A DNA stretch of 64,000 nucleotides from Armillaria gallica (lineage: Eukaryota; Basidiomycota; Agaricomycetes; Agaricales; Physalacriaceae): positions 2,914,001-2,978,000 of the forward strand of contig JBANDB010000008.1 in assembly GCA_037576215.1 (NCBI GenBank), read 5' to 3'. Position 1 is the first letter of the stretch, and each line of letters opens with the position of its first letter. The notes beneath the pieces are model-generated. The model ran no database searches. It had not been told where the DNA came from and was given only the letters and a program-made list of their open reading frames with translations. The position numbers were made by a program, and so were the translations under genes. Shown here piece after piece: positions 27,766 through 38,942 of the stretch.

Positions 27766-30180
27766 TTACGCAGTTGTAGTCGATTGAAGTAACTTCATCT
27801 CACCGAGCCTCCGTCTCATTGCCTTCTCCGTAGGCGTCGGAGGCACCATCCGAGCAATCATCGCGCTAGAGAACAACCACACTCAGTGTACGAAAGGCCA
27901 AACAACCGGAGGAGACAAACCCAGCTAATGTACACAGTCCCCCAAAACGAAGCACCCAAACAACCCCGTTCTTTCCGTAAAAGACGTCGGAGCTATCATT
28001 ATCGGTACCCTTATCCACAACTCGGAATATGAAGCTCGATACCAACGATATCTGGGAGAACCATGAGAAACTTGCTCGCCGCTTAATGTGGATCACCTCG
28101 GACATACCACAAATTGCGGCATCACAATGGCCAAGTTGTGAACACCGAGTATTGTCCCTCCCGCAACTGGAGTTTCCGACGGTACTTCATCCTCATCCTC
28201 TTCATATTCGTCCAGTGATCGAGTACGAAGCAAAGGCTGACGTTCCGAGACGAGCCTTCGGGGAGGTGTTGATAGAGTGCGGGTGTGTGACCTGATAGGA
28301 GCTGGCGGTGAAGACATGTCTTTCAACAACTGAAGGAAAACTGTTTCAATATTAACAGCAAATTTGCAACAGATTTACCTACCTCCATTATGATGGCGAA
28401 AGGTGCCCACATTGCCACGGCCCAGGAAATACCTACGAGGGCGACGAATATGGATGCCTGTACAAAAGATGAAGCCGGCGATTAACCGGAAGAGTGATTT
28501 GTGAAATACCTGTATAACATCCGTAATGAAAAATGTCGAAAACGTCAGAAGACTGAACCATAGCATCGCACCCGTCCAGATGTTCCGGAGTAAGAAGGGC
28601 ATTACAGGTAGACGCAGAGGTCTTCCTTTGCGTGCGGCTTCTGTTCGCCATTCATGAACTGTATTTCGAATGCGGGTGAGTTCAGCATCTTCGTCAACAT
28701 CCTCTTTGTGCGCCATCAGTCTGCGATCTCTGCTAGCCAGGTGAGGAAGAACAGTGCCTGAAATGACAGACACTGGATGGCGATGAGTGATTCTGTCATC
28801 ACTGAGACAAACCAACGAACGTACCAACGCTATACAGAAGCATCGCCAACTCCCCACGCTGTGCCGCAATATCACGGTCAGGTTCTTTACCAATCTCATG
28901 AGCCAAGACCTGTCCAATGTATGTGGTACTGTAAATGTATTGAATTTAAAGCAGATCCCGACGAAGTAGTAAACGCACGAATAAAAGAGGAATGGGAACC
29001 ATCCCATGAACGCAAACAGTTGGACATAACACACACGCCGTACAGCTTTAGGGAGCTTGATGATTGCTACATATATATTGTCGAGTACTTCACGGAATTT
29101 GCTAGTAGAGTATGAGCGAGGAATTGTCATTAGCAACCTTTGACTGACCCGTTTGATTTGCTTGTGGCAGCACGCTCTTGCTCTTCATGGCAATAGCATG
29201 TGATGAACACAGTGACGATGAGAATGAAATTACACAAGATGCAGAACTTGCGGAACTGGCTGCCCCCGAATATCTGCAAGAAGGGCAGCTTCGCCAAAGG
29301 GAAGAAGCCGAATCCAAATCCAACAATGTTACCGGCATGGGTCATACGACCGTGCCAGGCATTGCCAGCGTTCAGTTGGGAGGCTGGTGCAACGTCCAAG
29401 AGAAGGTTCCTCAGAGACGCTTGAAGCGCGTTGAGGGCAAAGTCCAATAGATAGAACGCAGTCACTGCGAAACCGATGGCCACATTCGCGACCTTGTGTT
29501 TCAATGTCAACAGACTGTAAGCAAACTGAAGAGACGTATGCGTACTTGTATGTTGCGCCGTTCATCCCAATCTCCTGCTCCCACTCCAAAAAGATCGACA
29601 AAGAACGCAGCGATGGCTTCACAGTAGGCAAGTACAAGGGTGGTCAAGACCAAGACGACCGTCGACGATATGATCCAAAAGCGCCGACGATATTTGGACG
29701 TCGACGAGTCCGAGATAGCGCCTAGAACGGGGAAATATGGTCAATGATGTCGATGGATTCTGGGCCGGCGGCAAATACCAATGACTGGTTGCGCGATGAG
29801 ACCACTGATGGCCCTGCCAGCCAGACAAGCGATGTCAACTGCTCCGAGATGCCCAATCCCAGCAGAAACGGCGTTCCATATCTGCGATACGATATCTGTC
29901 AGCATTGCGGCCGCCACGTTGCAGCGGACATATAATACCCAAGCTCGACCGTCCAGGCAATTTGGGCACCCAGCATGGCGACACTGAGCGTCATGAGGTC
30001 CCATGTGGACAGCCGTCTCTTTGCTGTCGTCGCTGTCTCGACTTGCTTCGTTAATTCAGGCTCCTCGTGGTGGATACTGGGATCGTCTGCCGCTGTCTCT
30101 GGTGAAGGGTCATTGTGACGCCTTGAGGGCCAGGCCATCTGTGTTGTCGGGTCCTCAGCGTCGGCCATTGCATGATGCAT
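27766..30180 (-). CDS. SLC45/sucrose-transporter-like MFS permease
   Basis: A major-facilitator transporter of the glycoside-pentoside-hexuronide/SLC45 type, which includes Schizosaccharomyces Sut1 and plant sucrose carriers. After a hydrophilic N terminus of about 60 residues, the first membrane span (LMTLSVAMLGAQIAWTVELG) leads into YGTPFLLGLGISEQLTSLVW and LAGPISGLIAQPVIGAISD. The basic loop KYRRRFWI is typical of the family. Further spans include VAIGFAVTAFYLLDFALNA, FVFMGWFPFLFYS-type and MLWFSLLTFSTFFITDV, with a large cytosolic loop between spans 6 and 7 and a C-terminal span near VALVASLIFRVVDKG. The reading ends GEMKLLQSTTTA. The first ATG is MHHAMADAED at 30180. Substrate (sucrose, maltose or another glucoside with protons) is inferred from family only. 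Confidence 0.82.
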
Positions 30181-30741
30181 TGAAGAAGGCCTGTGGAATG
30201 TATCGGATGTCAACGATGGTTGGAAGCAACCTTCGAAGAGGCTTGCATGTCTTTCAGCACAAACGTTCCGAGGTGACTTTGCATCATTCGCACCATTTCC
30301 ACGTAAGACCCATTGGTCACACTTCTTGCCATATCTGGTCGTGCTTCACGCTCACATGCACCCATCCTCGTCCATTCGCGACGTCCAGCCGCCATCCTGT
30401 GACAGACGAAGTTCGTTTCTTGGCAAAGGGTGCGGGGCTTCTGTCCTTTCTTTACCCGACAAATTTATTTTCTTCGAGAATGTTGAATGAAGAGATGTGT
30501 CTCATTATGGTGATGCTAGAGTCTATGTACGGATAATAAGCAAATAAGCTTAAGAGGGCCCAGGAGTGATGGTAGAGTTCATACAGAATATTGTAACAAT
30601 ACATTGGCCACGTATTGCAAGAAAGAGTCCGGTCGACGATGAAAAACAACAAAGCAAGGTAGAGCAGGACGGAATGGCAATAATAAATCATACATATCTG
30701 GTAGTACAGTGCGGTCGATATACATCACTTGTCACAGTCGT
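30181..30741. other. intergenic between transporter promoter and AVO2-like 3' end
   Basis: This holds the upstream region of the transporter (minus) and the 3' flank of the ankyrin gene (minus). Short open frames on both strands have no family resemblance. No gene is supported. Confidence 0.4.
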
Positions 30742-32622
30742 CTATGAGCGAAAAGAGGACGTGGACAGGCCTCTCCTGTGACTCGTAAGCGAGTCATTAA
30801 TGCCATATAGAGGCTTCACTAAAGGGTGAAATCCCATTCTCCGTCCCGCTATTGGTGTGTTGTTATCTTCGGGAGAAAGGGGTGGTTCCGGGAACTGAGC
30901 GTATTGGCTCGGAGGTCCGGTATAATTCTCAGTCTCCTCAAAGAGGTTATCACTGACCGAGGCTAGGGGACGAGTAGAGTTCGATATCGACGATGATCTT
31001 GATAGCAAAGGTCGGGGAAATATCGAGGGACGAGAAGATGTAGGATTTGTGCCAGCCCGTATTCGGTTCTCCGGCTGGGTGGAGTTTGATAGGGAAGGAG
31101 GTTTGGATAATAGTTGAGACGCGGACATGGACGGTCGCAATCGTCGTGGTGTTGTCGACCCACTTGGAGGGAGATTGGTGGACACATCATCCTCATGCAA
31201 CGAGGGACATGCTGCACCTGCTGATGAAGATCCGTTCTGTGATCTGTTATCCGTTGAGGATGTCCCTTGGCTTCCACTCCGATTTCTTTTCATGTATTTC
31301 TCCATTGCGTCAGCGTCCCTTTCCCGTACTCGTGTGGCAAACGGCGATAGGGCTGACATGGTACCATTGGTGTGCTGCGGGGTGTGGTAGGGCGTACTTG
31401 AGCCGCCAGACGGTTGTGAGGGCGACGAAGAAGCGGACAACGACGATTGGCTAAGTGGAGCCGGAGTTAACCCGTTGCTTTCCAACTCTCCGCTGTCCGA
31501 CGTGACCGTCGTCCTGCTGGTCCCAGATCCACTGCGCATTCTCGGTGTGGCTGAGCGGATATTTTGGGAAGAGTTCGAGATCGAAGGCCCAGCTCCACCC
31601 CACTCGTTGTTCCTGGCAGCGTTCTGCACAAATATAGCACGTCGCGACTTTTTGTTATTTTCAACCTGCAGTCGGACAGTGTCTTGTAGCGTCTCCTGAG
31701 TGCTGTATCTGTAGACAGAGACAATAAGTCTACCGCCCAGGCGCGGTGAGCATAAACTTACGAATATGCATAGTCAGACGCGGTAAAACCATCATTGTTG
31801 CGAGCATTGTATGAACAGCCTCGTTCTATCAAATGTTGCACAACCTGGAAGTCCATTTGAGTGATAGCCAAGATGAGGAGGGAATCAAGTACTAACAGTG
31901 ATATGGCCCCATGAGCTAGCCCTAAATGGGATATTAATATGAGAGCAACTAGAATGTATTGGATGGCGTACGAATGCAGTGGTGCATTTCCCTTGTTATC
32001 CGGCAGGTCAACATCGGCATTGAGATTCACATAACATCTAGATACAGGATGTAAGCTGAGACACGGCGGAAGCAACGGCATATGCACCCTAACAAGCTCC
32101 TCATTTCCTCTGAGAGCTGCCACATGAAGAGCAGTCTTGCCTTGGCTATTCGACCAGTCCAGGACTTTGGGGTAGCGATCGTAGTAGAGTCGTGCCATTC
32201 GCAAAGTAGCCCGGAGCGTGTCATTGCTTGGCATGGAATGGTACGACGTGGCGGAAGGGGGCTTTTGGTCTGCTAGTAACATGAGAATTGTGTTATTTTC
32301 CGAGTCCTGGGGCATGTCATTAGTAGGTAAACATCATCCGCAACGTAAAACCACGCACCCGGCTGAACTCGTAGTCATCGTGACCCTCGGACAGTAGGAA
32401 TTCAAAGGTTTCCTCGTGGCCCAGCACTGCTGCCCAGGCAGCGACGTATACCGGCGTGGACCTGGATCGATGTTGCGCATGTCGGTCCGTTCAATGAGCC
32501 TTTTCACCAGAAAAAGGTTGTTCTCTGTACAAAGACAAAGGTTAGTAGACATACGAGAGATAGAAAGGGAACATACCCTTGACTGCGCGGCGCAAACGGG
32601 CGGCGGCATCCTTTTCAGCCAT
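30742..32622 (-). CDS. AVO2-like ankyrin-repeat protein
   Basis: The N-terminal half holds ankyrin repeats; the C-terminal half is long, Ser/Pro/Thr-rich and disordered. The opening RLRRAVKENNLFLVKRLIER followed by SLAWAAVLGHEETFEFLLSEG, GKTALHVAALRGNEELV, DLPDNKGNAPLHYA and VVQHLIERGCSYNARNNDG resembles the Avo2 subunit of TOR complex 2, which also starts with RLREAI-type sequence. The tail has many SP/TP sites (HTPQHTNGTMSALSPF, EPPLSPEDNNTP), fitting a phosphorylated adaptor. The start is the ATG of MAEKDAAARLRR. Ankyrin content is certain; the Avo2 link rests on the N-terminal motif and the overall architecture, so I leave the symbol empty. It is divergent from STEEP1 with 266 bp between starts. 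Confidence 0.72.
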
Positions 32623-32888
32623 GGGAGGTGGTGAAGAAGAGAACCGGATTCGCAGCTGACGAGCACAATTAAAAGAGTGGATGACCTAATTTGAAAGTGA
32701 CGACCACTAAAGCTGTGCCGAACGATCCCCAGTCGGAATAATCACGGGGAGGTCTTTGGTGCCTTGTATTTCAAATTAATTACATATTATTCTTGTTCCC
32801 GATTTCGGACATTTCTATCCTCGGGCGGCAGTACCTACTTGCTCTGTCTTTCCCACCGTCAGGATCACCCTTCTTCCTCTTTGTCAGT

Positions 32889-33553
32889 ATGCCGAAGGTT
32901 GTTTCGCGTTCTGCTGTTTCATCTTCAACAGATGGTATGTTTCTTGCCTAGTGTGAAATCCGGAACTAACAAACATTACCGCCTCGCAGCACAGCCAACA
33001 GCCTCATCCGCGGCTAGCCTACGCGTCTACTGTGCGTTGATGGTTGAATATATTTCTTTCAGGCTATGCAGCTGATTGATTCTTATATGATAGATTGCAT
33101 CTGTGGCGAGTTCATCGTATGTCATGCCTAAATTGCTTGCTATTAATTTATCTTCTCACCGTTTTCTTACAGCTTGTCATCGACAAATCCCTAACAGCTC
33201 TTCCCAAGCGTAAGACTGACGGTGCTATCGTCGTTCGTTCTCAGGACAGTGATGATGCAAAGGCTCGGGTGTTCAAACTAAATGCAAATCTTAGTGACCC
33301 AGTTCTAATTGAAAGGTATGTACTCCATAGGCCAGCGCATGCTTGCTGTTCACCGTATTTCATTAGACAAGGCGGTCATGAACGGCAATATCGCTTCCTC
33401 TGCCCTCGGTGTACATTGCCCGTCGCTTACCAGTCGACGCCGCCCCCAGCGAAATCGGGTCCCTTCATTTACCTCTTGCCGGGAGCTCTCACCCAGTTGC
33501 AAGGTCAAGTCCCCTCTGACGCTTTCGATGGAGATATCGATGGGAATGCATAG
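32889..33553 (+). CDS. STEEP1: STEEP1 (UPF0428) homologue
   Basis: Five exons (32889-32934, 32990-33031, 33094-33116, 33173-33315, 33367-33553) give 146 codons plus stop. The start MPKVVSRSAVSSS matches the family start (MPKVVSRS). Next come the first cysteine pair in YYCICGEFILVIDKSLTALPKR and the second in QYRFLCPRCTLPVAYQS, spaced as in STEEP1/CXorf56, which suggests a shared metal site. In animals STEEP1 promotes ER exit of STING; fungi lack that pathway, so the ancestral role must be different and is unknown here. Exon 3 is only 23 bases. Confidence 0.85.
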
Positions 33554-34343
33554 GGTAGTATTTCGGTACATGTAAAACTCTATTGGCTACTTTTCTTAGT
33601 GTACATTAACGTTGTATTCATCCATCCGCATGCCGTGCTGCTTCGAAACCAATCAGACCTTTACCTGGAGAAAGATGCATCATGAGCAACAGAGAACAGA
33701 ACACGATAGGACAGGAAAGATTGAGGTGATAGAAGGCTCAGTTACCGTTGTAAAAATAATCATGAAGCAAGGAACAGTCTTATGTTCCATGCGTTCATCC
33801 AGTGTGAATATGATTGTAATCATAGCCCGTGCGAAGAGAAATGTAACTCACCATAGTAACATGTTCATGGTCGGTTAGCGGACTGAGAACGCAATGGTTG
33901 ACTTCTGAGAGTGGAGTTTTTTTTTCGCAGTTAAGAGGCTTTTTCCGTGTTTGGCCTTGTTAGCCCATCAGAGCGGCACGTGCTTCACCGAGCCCTTTCC
34001 TCCGTCCCCAAATCCGCGGACCACAGCCGAAGCCTCTCTCTTCCCATCCTTGTCGTGACTACCTCCCTTTTCTAATCTCCTAGCGAATGTCCTGACATCC
34101 AATACAACTGTAATACAATAACACGTACATGTCATTCATCCATATCGTGATGGTGACTGTGTTTCACGAGCAGGACAATAGACAAGCGGTGCGGATGTAT
34201 CACTCCAACGATCTTAGCATTGACAACCGGGTCACTATCTGCTATGACGGAACGACGATCTGATGATCATCTTCTCAAGCTCTAGAACGATCTACAGGTT
34301 GTTCTTCTGACAGAATGTGTTTCGGCATTTTTACTTGTTCAAT
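33554..34343. other. non-coding stretch, low-complexity AT-rich
   Basis: About 790 bp follow STEEP1 and contain short interrupted frames only. I see no gene, repeat array or RNA fold here. Confidence 0.35.
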
Positions 34344-34882
34344 TTAGTGTTTGGATCTCCAGTAACTATCTCGGCGGATAGCCTCAACCTCAGCTATTGC
34401 CTTAGCATGAATCTTCTTAACCTCGTCCTACCGTATGTCAGAGTAGCCCTATGCATAGATAACCAGGGACAAACCAAAGTTTCCTCCAATTTATCCAACT
34501 GTTTTTCCATCACCTCTCGACGAGCTTCAAGGTATCCTATGTTCTCAATTGAGCACTGAGCAATCCGAAGGTGATTTGAGTCCCCACCGAGCTCTATTGA
34601 TATCAACTAAGTATCGATTGAATCGGACATCAGAAGGATGTCGGAGTAACGGAAGGGTACTACATACACATCAAGTTCGTAAGTTCCTTCCTGTGTTGTT
34701 CCTAGTTCAACTGGCGTCACTCGCCTGAACCAAACTGGACGAAAACAATGATGATCAGGATGATAATCAGTGCGAATGGTTAAGATCTCCTACTTACCTT
34801 CCCCACTACAGAATCCTATGATACTAAGCGCGCCAACTGTGGGTACGAAAAGCTTATGATTTAAAATCGGCCAAAACGACAT
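34344..34882 (-). CDS. small unrecognised four-exon protein, one N-terminal hydrophobic segment
   Basis: Not recognised. Four minus-strand exons join in phase across standard GT-AG introns. Exon 1 (34798-34882) encodes MSFWPILNHKLFVPTVGALS plus the rest of a hydrophobic helix. Exon 2 contains VWFRRVTPVELGTTQEGTYEL. Exon 3 contains LISIELGGDSNHLRIAQ and a helix with REVMEKQLDKLEE. Exon 4 ends AIAEVEAIRRDSYWRSKH. The product is 116 residues: a single N-terminal membrane anchor and a charged helical tail, the shape of a small organelle membrane or complex-accessory protein. Support comes from consistent phase over three introns and plausible sequence, not homology. Confidence 0.5.
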
Positions 34883-36441
34883 GATGTTGACTGAATCAGG
34901 TTATAGCTGAGATGGGTCGATCTTTACTTCACGTGTGGCGCGCAAGACCTCAGCACATCAACGCATCAGTGGAATTCAGCGCCACCTACCAAGGTGTATT
35001 GGCTGATACGAACGTCTGTTTCAATTAAAAGATAATCATTATGGATGACGAGAATATTCAACACCCGAATGCGCGCAAATCGCGGTTTGGTTTAGACTAG
35101 TACTGTATCTGTATGTCGAACAATTCAATGAATGTTCCCGCGTTTATCATTGCCAAGTGTCCCATTGTCTTCTAATACAAGACAGCCGGTAAGTCTCCCA
35201 CAGAGTTTGTTCGGATATTCTTGTAGGACAGGGAAAATGGAAAGACCTGTTTTCTTGCGGCAGACGTCGAAATCTCGGAAGTATCTTATTTACTTCAAGT
35301 CCGCTGAGGCACTCTGACTTTGTAGGCTCGGATGATGACAATGGCATGGAACCCTATAGAGGCAAAAGCAAGCTTAGGAACTAGGCGAACATTGCTAACC
35401 GTATATGCATATATCACTGCCGCAACCCCAGGTGAAAAAAGCATGCGTTTTCAAATGTCGAACATTTACATACTCATGAGCTGCCATCGCAGGATGGATT
35501 ACCTGATATCCTGGTAGATTAGCGATTTAGACTCTCCGCAAATAGCGGCCTCCAACCGCACTAGCAGGAATACAGTAACTCCAGTCCAATCGGAGCCGGA
35601 ACCAACTATATTCTCGTTAGGCACACGCTAACGGCGCGTCAAGGGTGACGCCACGCAGAACCGAGGTGCCCTGTTGGCTCTTGGAGACGAATCTACGAAA
35701 CGGGAACAGTAAAAAATCACGGCAGAGGATAAGGTGGGAGGAGAAGTGGTCTCGCGTAAAAAAAAATCGGCACAAAGGACGACGGTTGCATAGAGCGGCG
35801 GTAAGAGGGTACAAAGGCGGCACCGACGTTGGCATGTTGGAGTCAGTTCGATAGAAAGGACGCGTCGTGAATCGTCGCACGACAGGCATATGCCACGGCC
35901 TTGATCGCAGATGACGTTCAATAGAAAAATTCATAATACTTTGAAGGACTTACCGTGAACCATTTCCCGACTATCCTCGGAGTTTCTACTTTTGCTCATA
36001 CTGCCCCATGGTACTGCATACACTTGAACTTGTACAGATAGATGTTCCGCAGTGTCACGATATGGTTTCGGATCACAAACGCAAAAGTACCGACGACATA
36101 AGCTGGCTCGCTTTTTTAGGAAGCGTGCCGCGTCCCCAATGCGAGTCTGAACGTAGAAGTAGGATAACCAAGAGGTAAATAGTGATGCCGAGAAACGAAG
36201 CAAGGCGCGAAATTAGTCGAACACGATAAATTAACATTCCTAGACGTAAATAGGGTAGTGATACGGCAAATAGCAAGACGACGATAGCGGGACCTAGGAA
36301 TACACACAAATTCATACTACAGAAGACGTCAGCTAGGGCTACAAAAAGGGATGAGTTGAGAGATTTCATACCGGATGATATATATGTAGGAGTGTCCATC
36401 CATAGAACAAAGAAAAAAAAGAACAAAAACGAAACGAATGA
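34883..36441. other. gene-poor stretch with one hydrophobic open frame
   Basis: Between the small gene and the coiled-coil gene there is no family match. A minus-strand frame near 36073-36316 (MNLCVFLGPAIVVLLFAV, then ASFLGITIYLLVILLL) could encode a tiny two-span membrane protein. It lacks recognisable neighbours or splice support. Weak. Confidence 0.25.
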
Positions 36442-37434
36442 TCAAAAACGAGTGGGAACTCCCATACGCTCTGCCAACGTCCGATCGCTAGAGCCGGTGC
36501 GTCTGCTGCCACTGCCGCCTCTGTGGTGACCATGACCATGGCCTCCCGAGCTCCCCCCCGTCGACTGGTTGACATGTACGCTCTTTCTTGACCTGTTACC
36601 GTCGCGGTCATCTCTATCCCGCCGGTCGTCGTCGACATCCATCTTGCTGCCGCTGCGATGGTGCCCGCTCCGTCCACGGCTCTCCTCGCGCCGTCTGGGC
36701 TCTGATACACGCGGCTTCTTGTGCGTGTGCGCGCGTGGACCTGTCGGAGGCTGTTTGGACTGTGTTGGCGACGCCGTCCCATTTCTGTGGTAGCATTATT
36801 CGCATTAGAGGCATTCCGTGGCGAGTGATGCTGGGGCTTGAGGGCGTCGTAGGTTTTATCGAGCTCGGTACTGCAGCACCGAGGATCAGCTTCGAGCGGT
36901 GAGGACAGAAAGAGACGTACGAGAGCGAGACGACGACTTTGTGTGATTCTATGCGCATCGTGAGTGGAGTAGACTGCGAGCCACTGCGACGTACCACCAA
37001 GTGCAGCTTCGAGTTTTCGCACCACCCGTTTGAGACTGCGCACCTCCTCCTTGAGCCGGCCCGTCTCTCCCTGTTTGAGGATGTCGTACAGCTCGTCGTT
37101 CTCCTCCTGAAGGCCCTTGACTCTCTGGGTCAGAGCGGAGGTTACACTGCTGGAACCTGACCCCGCCTCTGGCTGGATGTGGGGCAGCAGCAACGCCATC
37201 AACTGTGGCGGAATATTCGCTGTAGTCGCATCTGTATGTTCCGTAGCCGTAGCAGATGACGAAGACGAGGAAACATGGGCTCGTAAACGGGTTATTTCAT
37301 CCTGAATTGATGGACACGAGTTATTCGTGCGCAGAGACGTGAAGCTCGATACTCACAGAGAGCTGGGCGACCTGCACGTTCCGTTGTCGAAGAGCAGTTT
37401 CGAGCTCGAGCTCGCGAGGAGATGGTAGGTCCAT
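36442..37434 (-). CDS. coiled-coil protein, possibly WTAP/Mum2-like; one apparent frame break
   Basis: Starts MDLPSPRELELETALRQRN and, after an intron near 37304-37358, continues with a leucine-heptad coiled coil (LTQRVKGLQEENDELYDIL, GRLKEEVRSLKRVVRKLEAAL). After two more introns come SHKVVVSLSTELDKTYDALK. The tail is Arg/His/Ser/Gly-rich and ends SSDRTLAERMGVPTRF. The architecture (short coiled coil plus basic disordered tail) resembles fungal WTAP/Mum2-type proteins of the m6A writer complex, but I cannot confirm it. The coiled coil and the tail lie in different frames: one extra A in the AAA run at 36782-36784 would join NNATTE to NGTASPTQSKQ. Without that change the protein ends in an unrelated Ala/Thr-rich frame at 36366. 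Confidence 0.5.
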
Positions 37435-38126
37435 GCGGATCGAGTAGGTGCAGCTGGCCGCCGGGTGCTTCGACTTCCCCTAATGGCGGGCGTTGAACAT
37501 GCCGGCCGCGGCACGACACCTGTTTCTTCATTCGAACGTCGTTCCCGCATCCGTGAAGGAGACGATATAAATACCGTCGACCAGTTGCAAGGCTTGCGAT
37601 CTCCTTCGAGGAATCAGAAAAAGGGTACTTTATGTCAAAATGTCGGCTGGGATGCGCATTGACTCCGCCGACCCTCTGGACCTGGTTATCGACAGGTTGA
37701 ATGTCATAAGCGCTTCTTATCATGTTGTTACACAACAATTTTATTGAACTTCTAGTGCTGCTAAGGAGACCTGCTCTTTAGCTGTATGTAGTCCTCAGCG
37801 AAGCAAGCGTTGCTGGACTTGTCATTTGCGGGGACTTTGATATCTCTTGACTGGGTTTCCAACGGCCTCTGTCACTCTCCTCGTAACCGCGCCACTTGCT
37901 GCTCTACTTGTATCTTTAGCTCTTTAGTCTTCTGTTAGCGAAAGCCGACAAAACGGAACAGCTTTTTTTTTGCAAGCAATCATTACTTCAAAAGAAGGCA
38001 GTGCGCATTTCCAGATATCTTCGTTTGTTAACAGCACCTACCAGTCTTCCATATTTTATCTTCGTGTTCTGTGAAAATGTACAGTTGCTCTGCTTCCTAC
38101 GACCGTGTATCAGAACATGGTAACTG
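37435..38126. other. intergenic, nothing recognised
   Basis: About 690 bp upstream of the coiled-coil gene and downstream of the small gene at 38.1 kb. Pyrimidine-rich patches occur near 37840-38000. No coding evidence. Confidence 0.35.
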
Positions 38127-38942
38127 TCACTGATTGTTGTCGCCTAGAACCGTCCCCAGGAAACCTTTCAAGCTATCGATCCACCAAAGTTCAATGGAGG
38201 ACGAGGGTTCTGTAACTTCTACTAAACCGACGAATGAACCGCTCATGCCTGCAAGGGACCCAGCCCATCCGGGGAATATCATTATCCACTGGATATATAT
38301 TCGCGGGAGCATGGGGTGGACCTCAACTGATGAATCGGAAGCGAAAAGAGGTGCAACGTTAGACTCACCGCAGTCAGGGCGTACGAGTAACGGTCAGCAC
38401 TGTTGCACCGCGGACTACCGGTCTAATAGTAATAATAAGTTTGACGACATACCGACGGGCTGTTAGAATATCCTTGATCCACAATTGAAATCATTAGGCG
38501 TGACTATTTCTCGGGGTGCATTGAATTGTTGGACGTAAGTGCATATATGCCATGATAGACATTAAAAGAAATAGTAGTCAAAAGTTACCTGCTACACCCG
38601 TTGATTCATTGCTCTATATTCAGCACTACCGGCTCGTTTCAACGGCCTTTTGGCATCGTACTTCGTTTACCATCTAAAAAATGTTGCGGGAGTATCCCTT
38701 GGCGCAGTCGTTTCACGGGATCCGAGCGCCCCCTGGCATTTCTGAAAACCCCAGCGACTGAAGTTATTCCCAAGTACATATGCTAAGTTTCAAGAATACA
38801 AATACCCCGCCTCTGCGTAAAATTTCCTGTAGTCCTTGACCTCGCCTAGAACAATCAGACTATCCTCTTTGTCGTTCCGCCCGAGTATTCGTAAGGCGAG
38901 TGCTTCTCCCGCCACGCGCCCTGGGCGCGGGCCTAGATTCAT
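38127..38942 (-). CDS. unrecognised multi-exon protein with hydrophobic C-terminal half
   Basis: Not recognised. A minus-strand ATG at 38942 opens MNLGPRPGRVAGEALALRIL followed by IVLGEVKDYRKFYAEAG. Five introns, most with good GT-AG ends and one longer and weaker (about 125 bases), lead to ADRYSYALTA and a final exon with VHPMLPRIYIQWIMIFPGWA and GSLAGMSGSFVGLVE, ending GFLGTVLGDNNQ. The product would be about 160 residues with one or two membrane-associated helices. Phase is kept throughout, which argues for a real gene, but one donor (gtgtag) is poor and the exon between 38460 and 38480 is tiny, so the model may be incomplete or a decayed gene. Confidence 0.35.

Noticed and set aside
35617..35934. 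overlapping minus-strand frames rich in Arg, Phe and Pro
   Set aside because: Two frames open at once with no splice structure or domain, typical of composition bias.
36366..36790. continuation of the coiled-coil gene in the uncorrected frame (Ala/Thr/Arg-rich end)
   Set aside because: Its composition is that of an out-of-frame reading, while the alternative frame gives a typical basic Arg/His/Gly tail ending RTLAERMGV.
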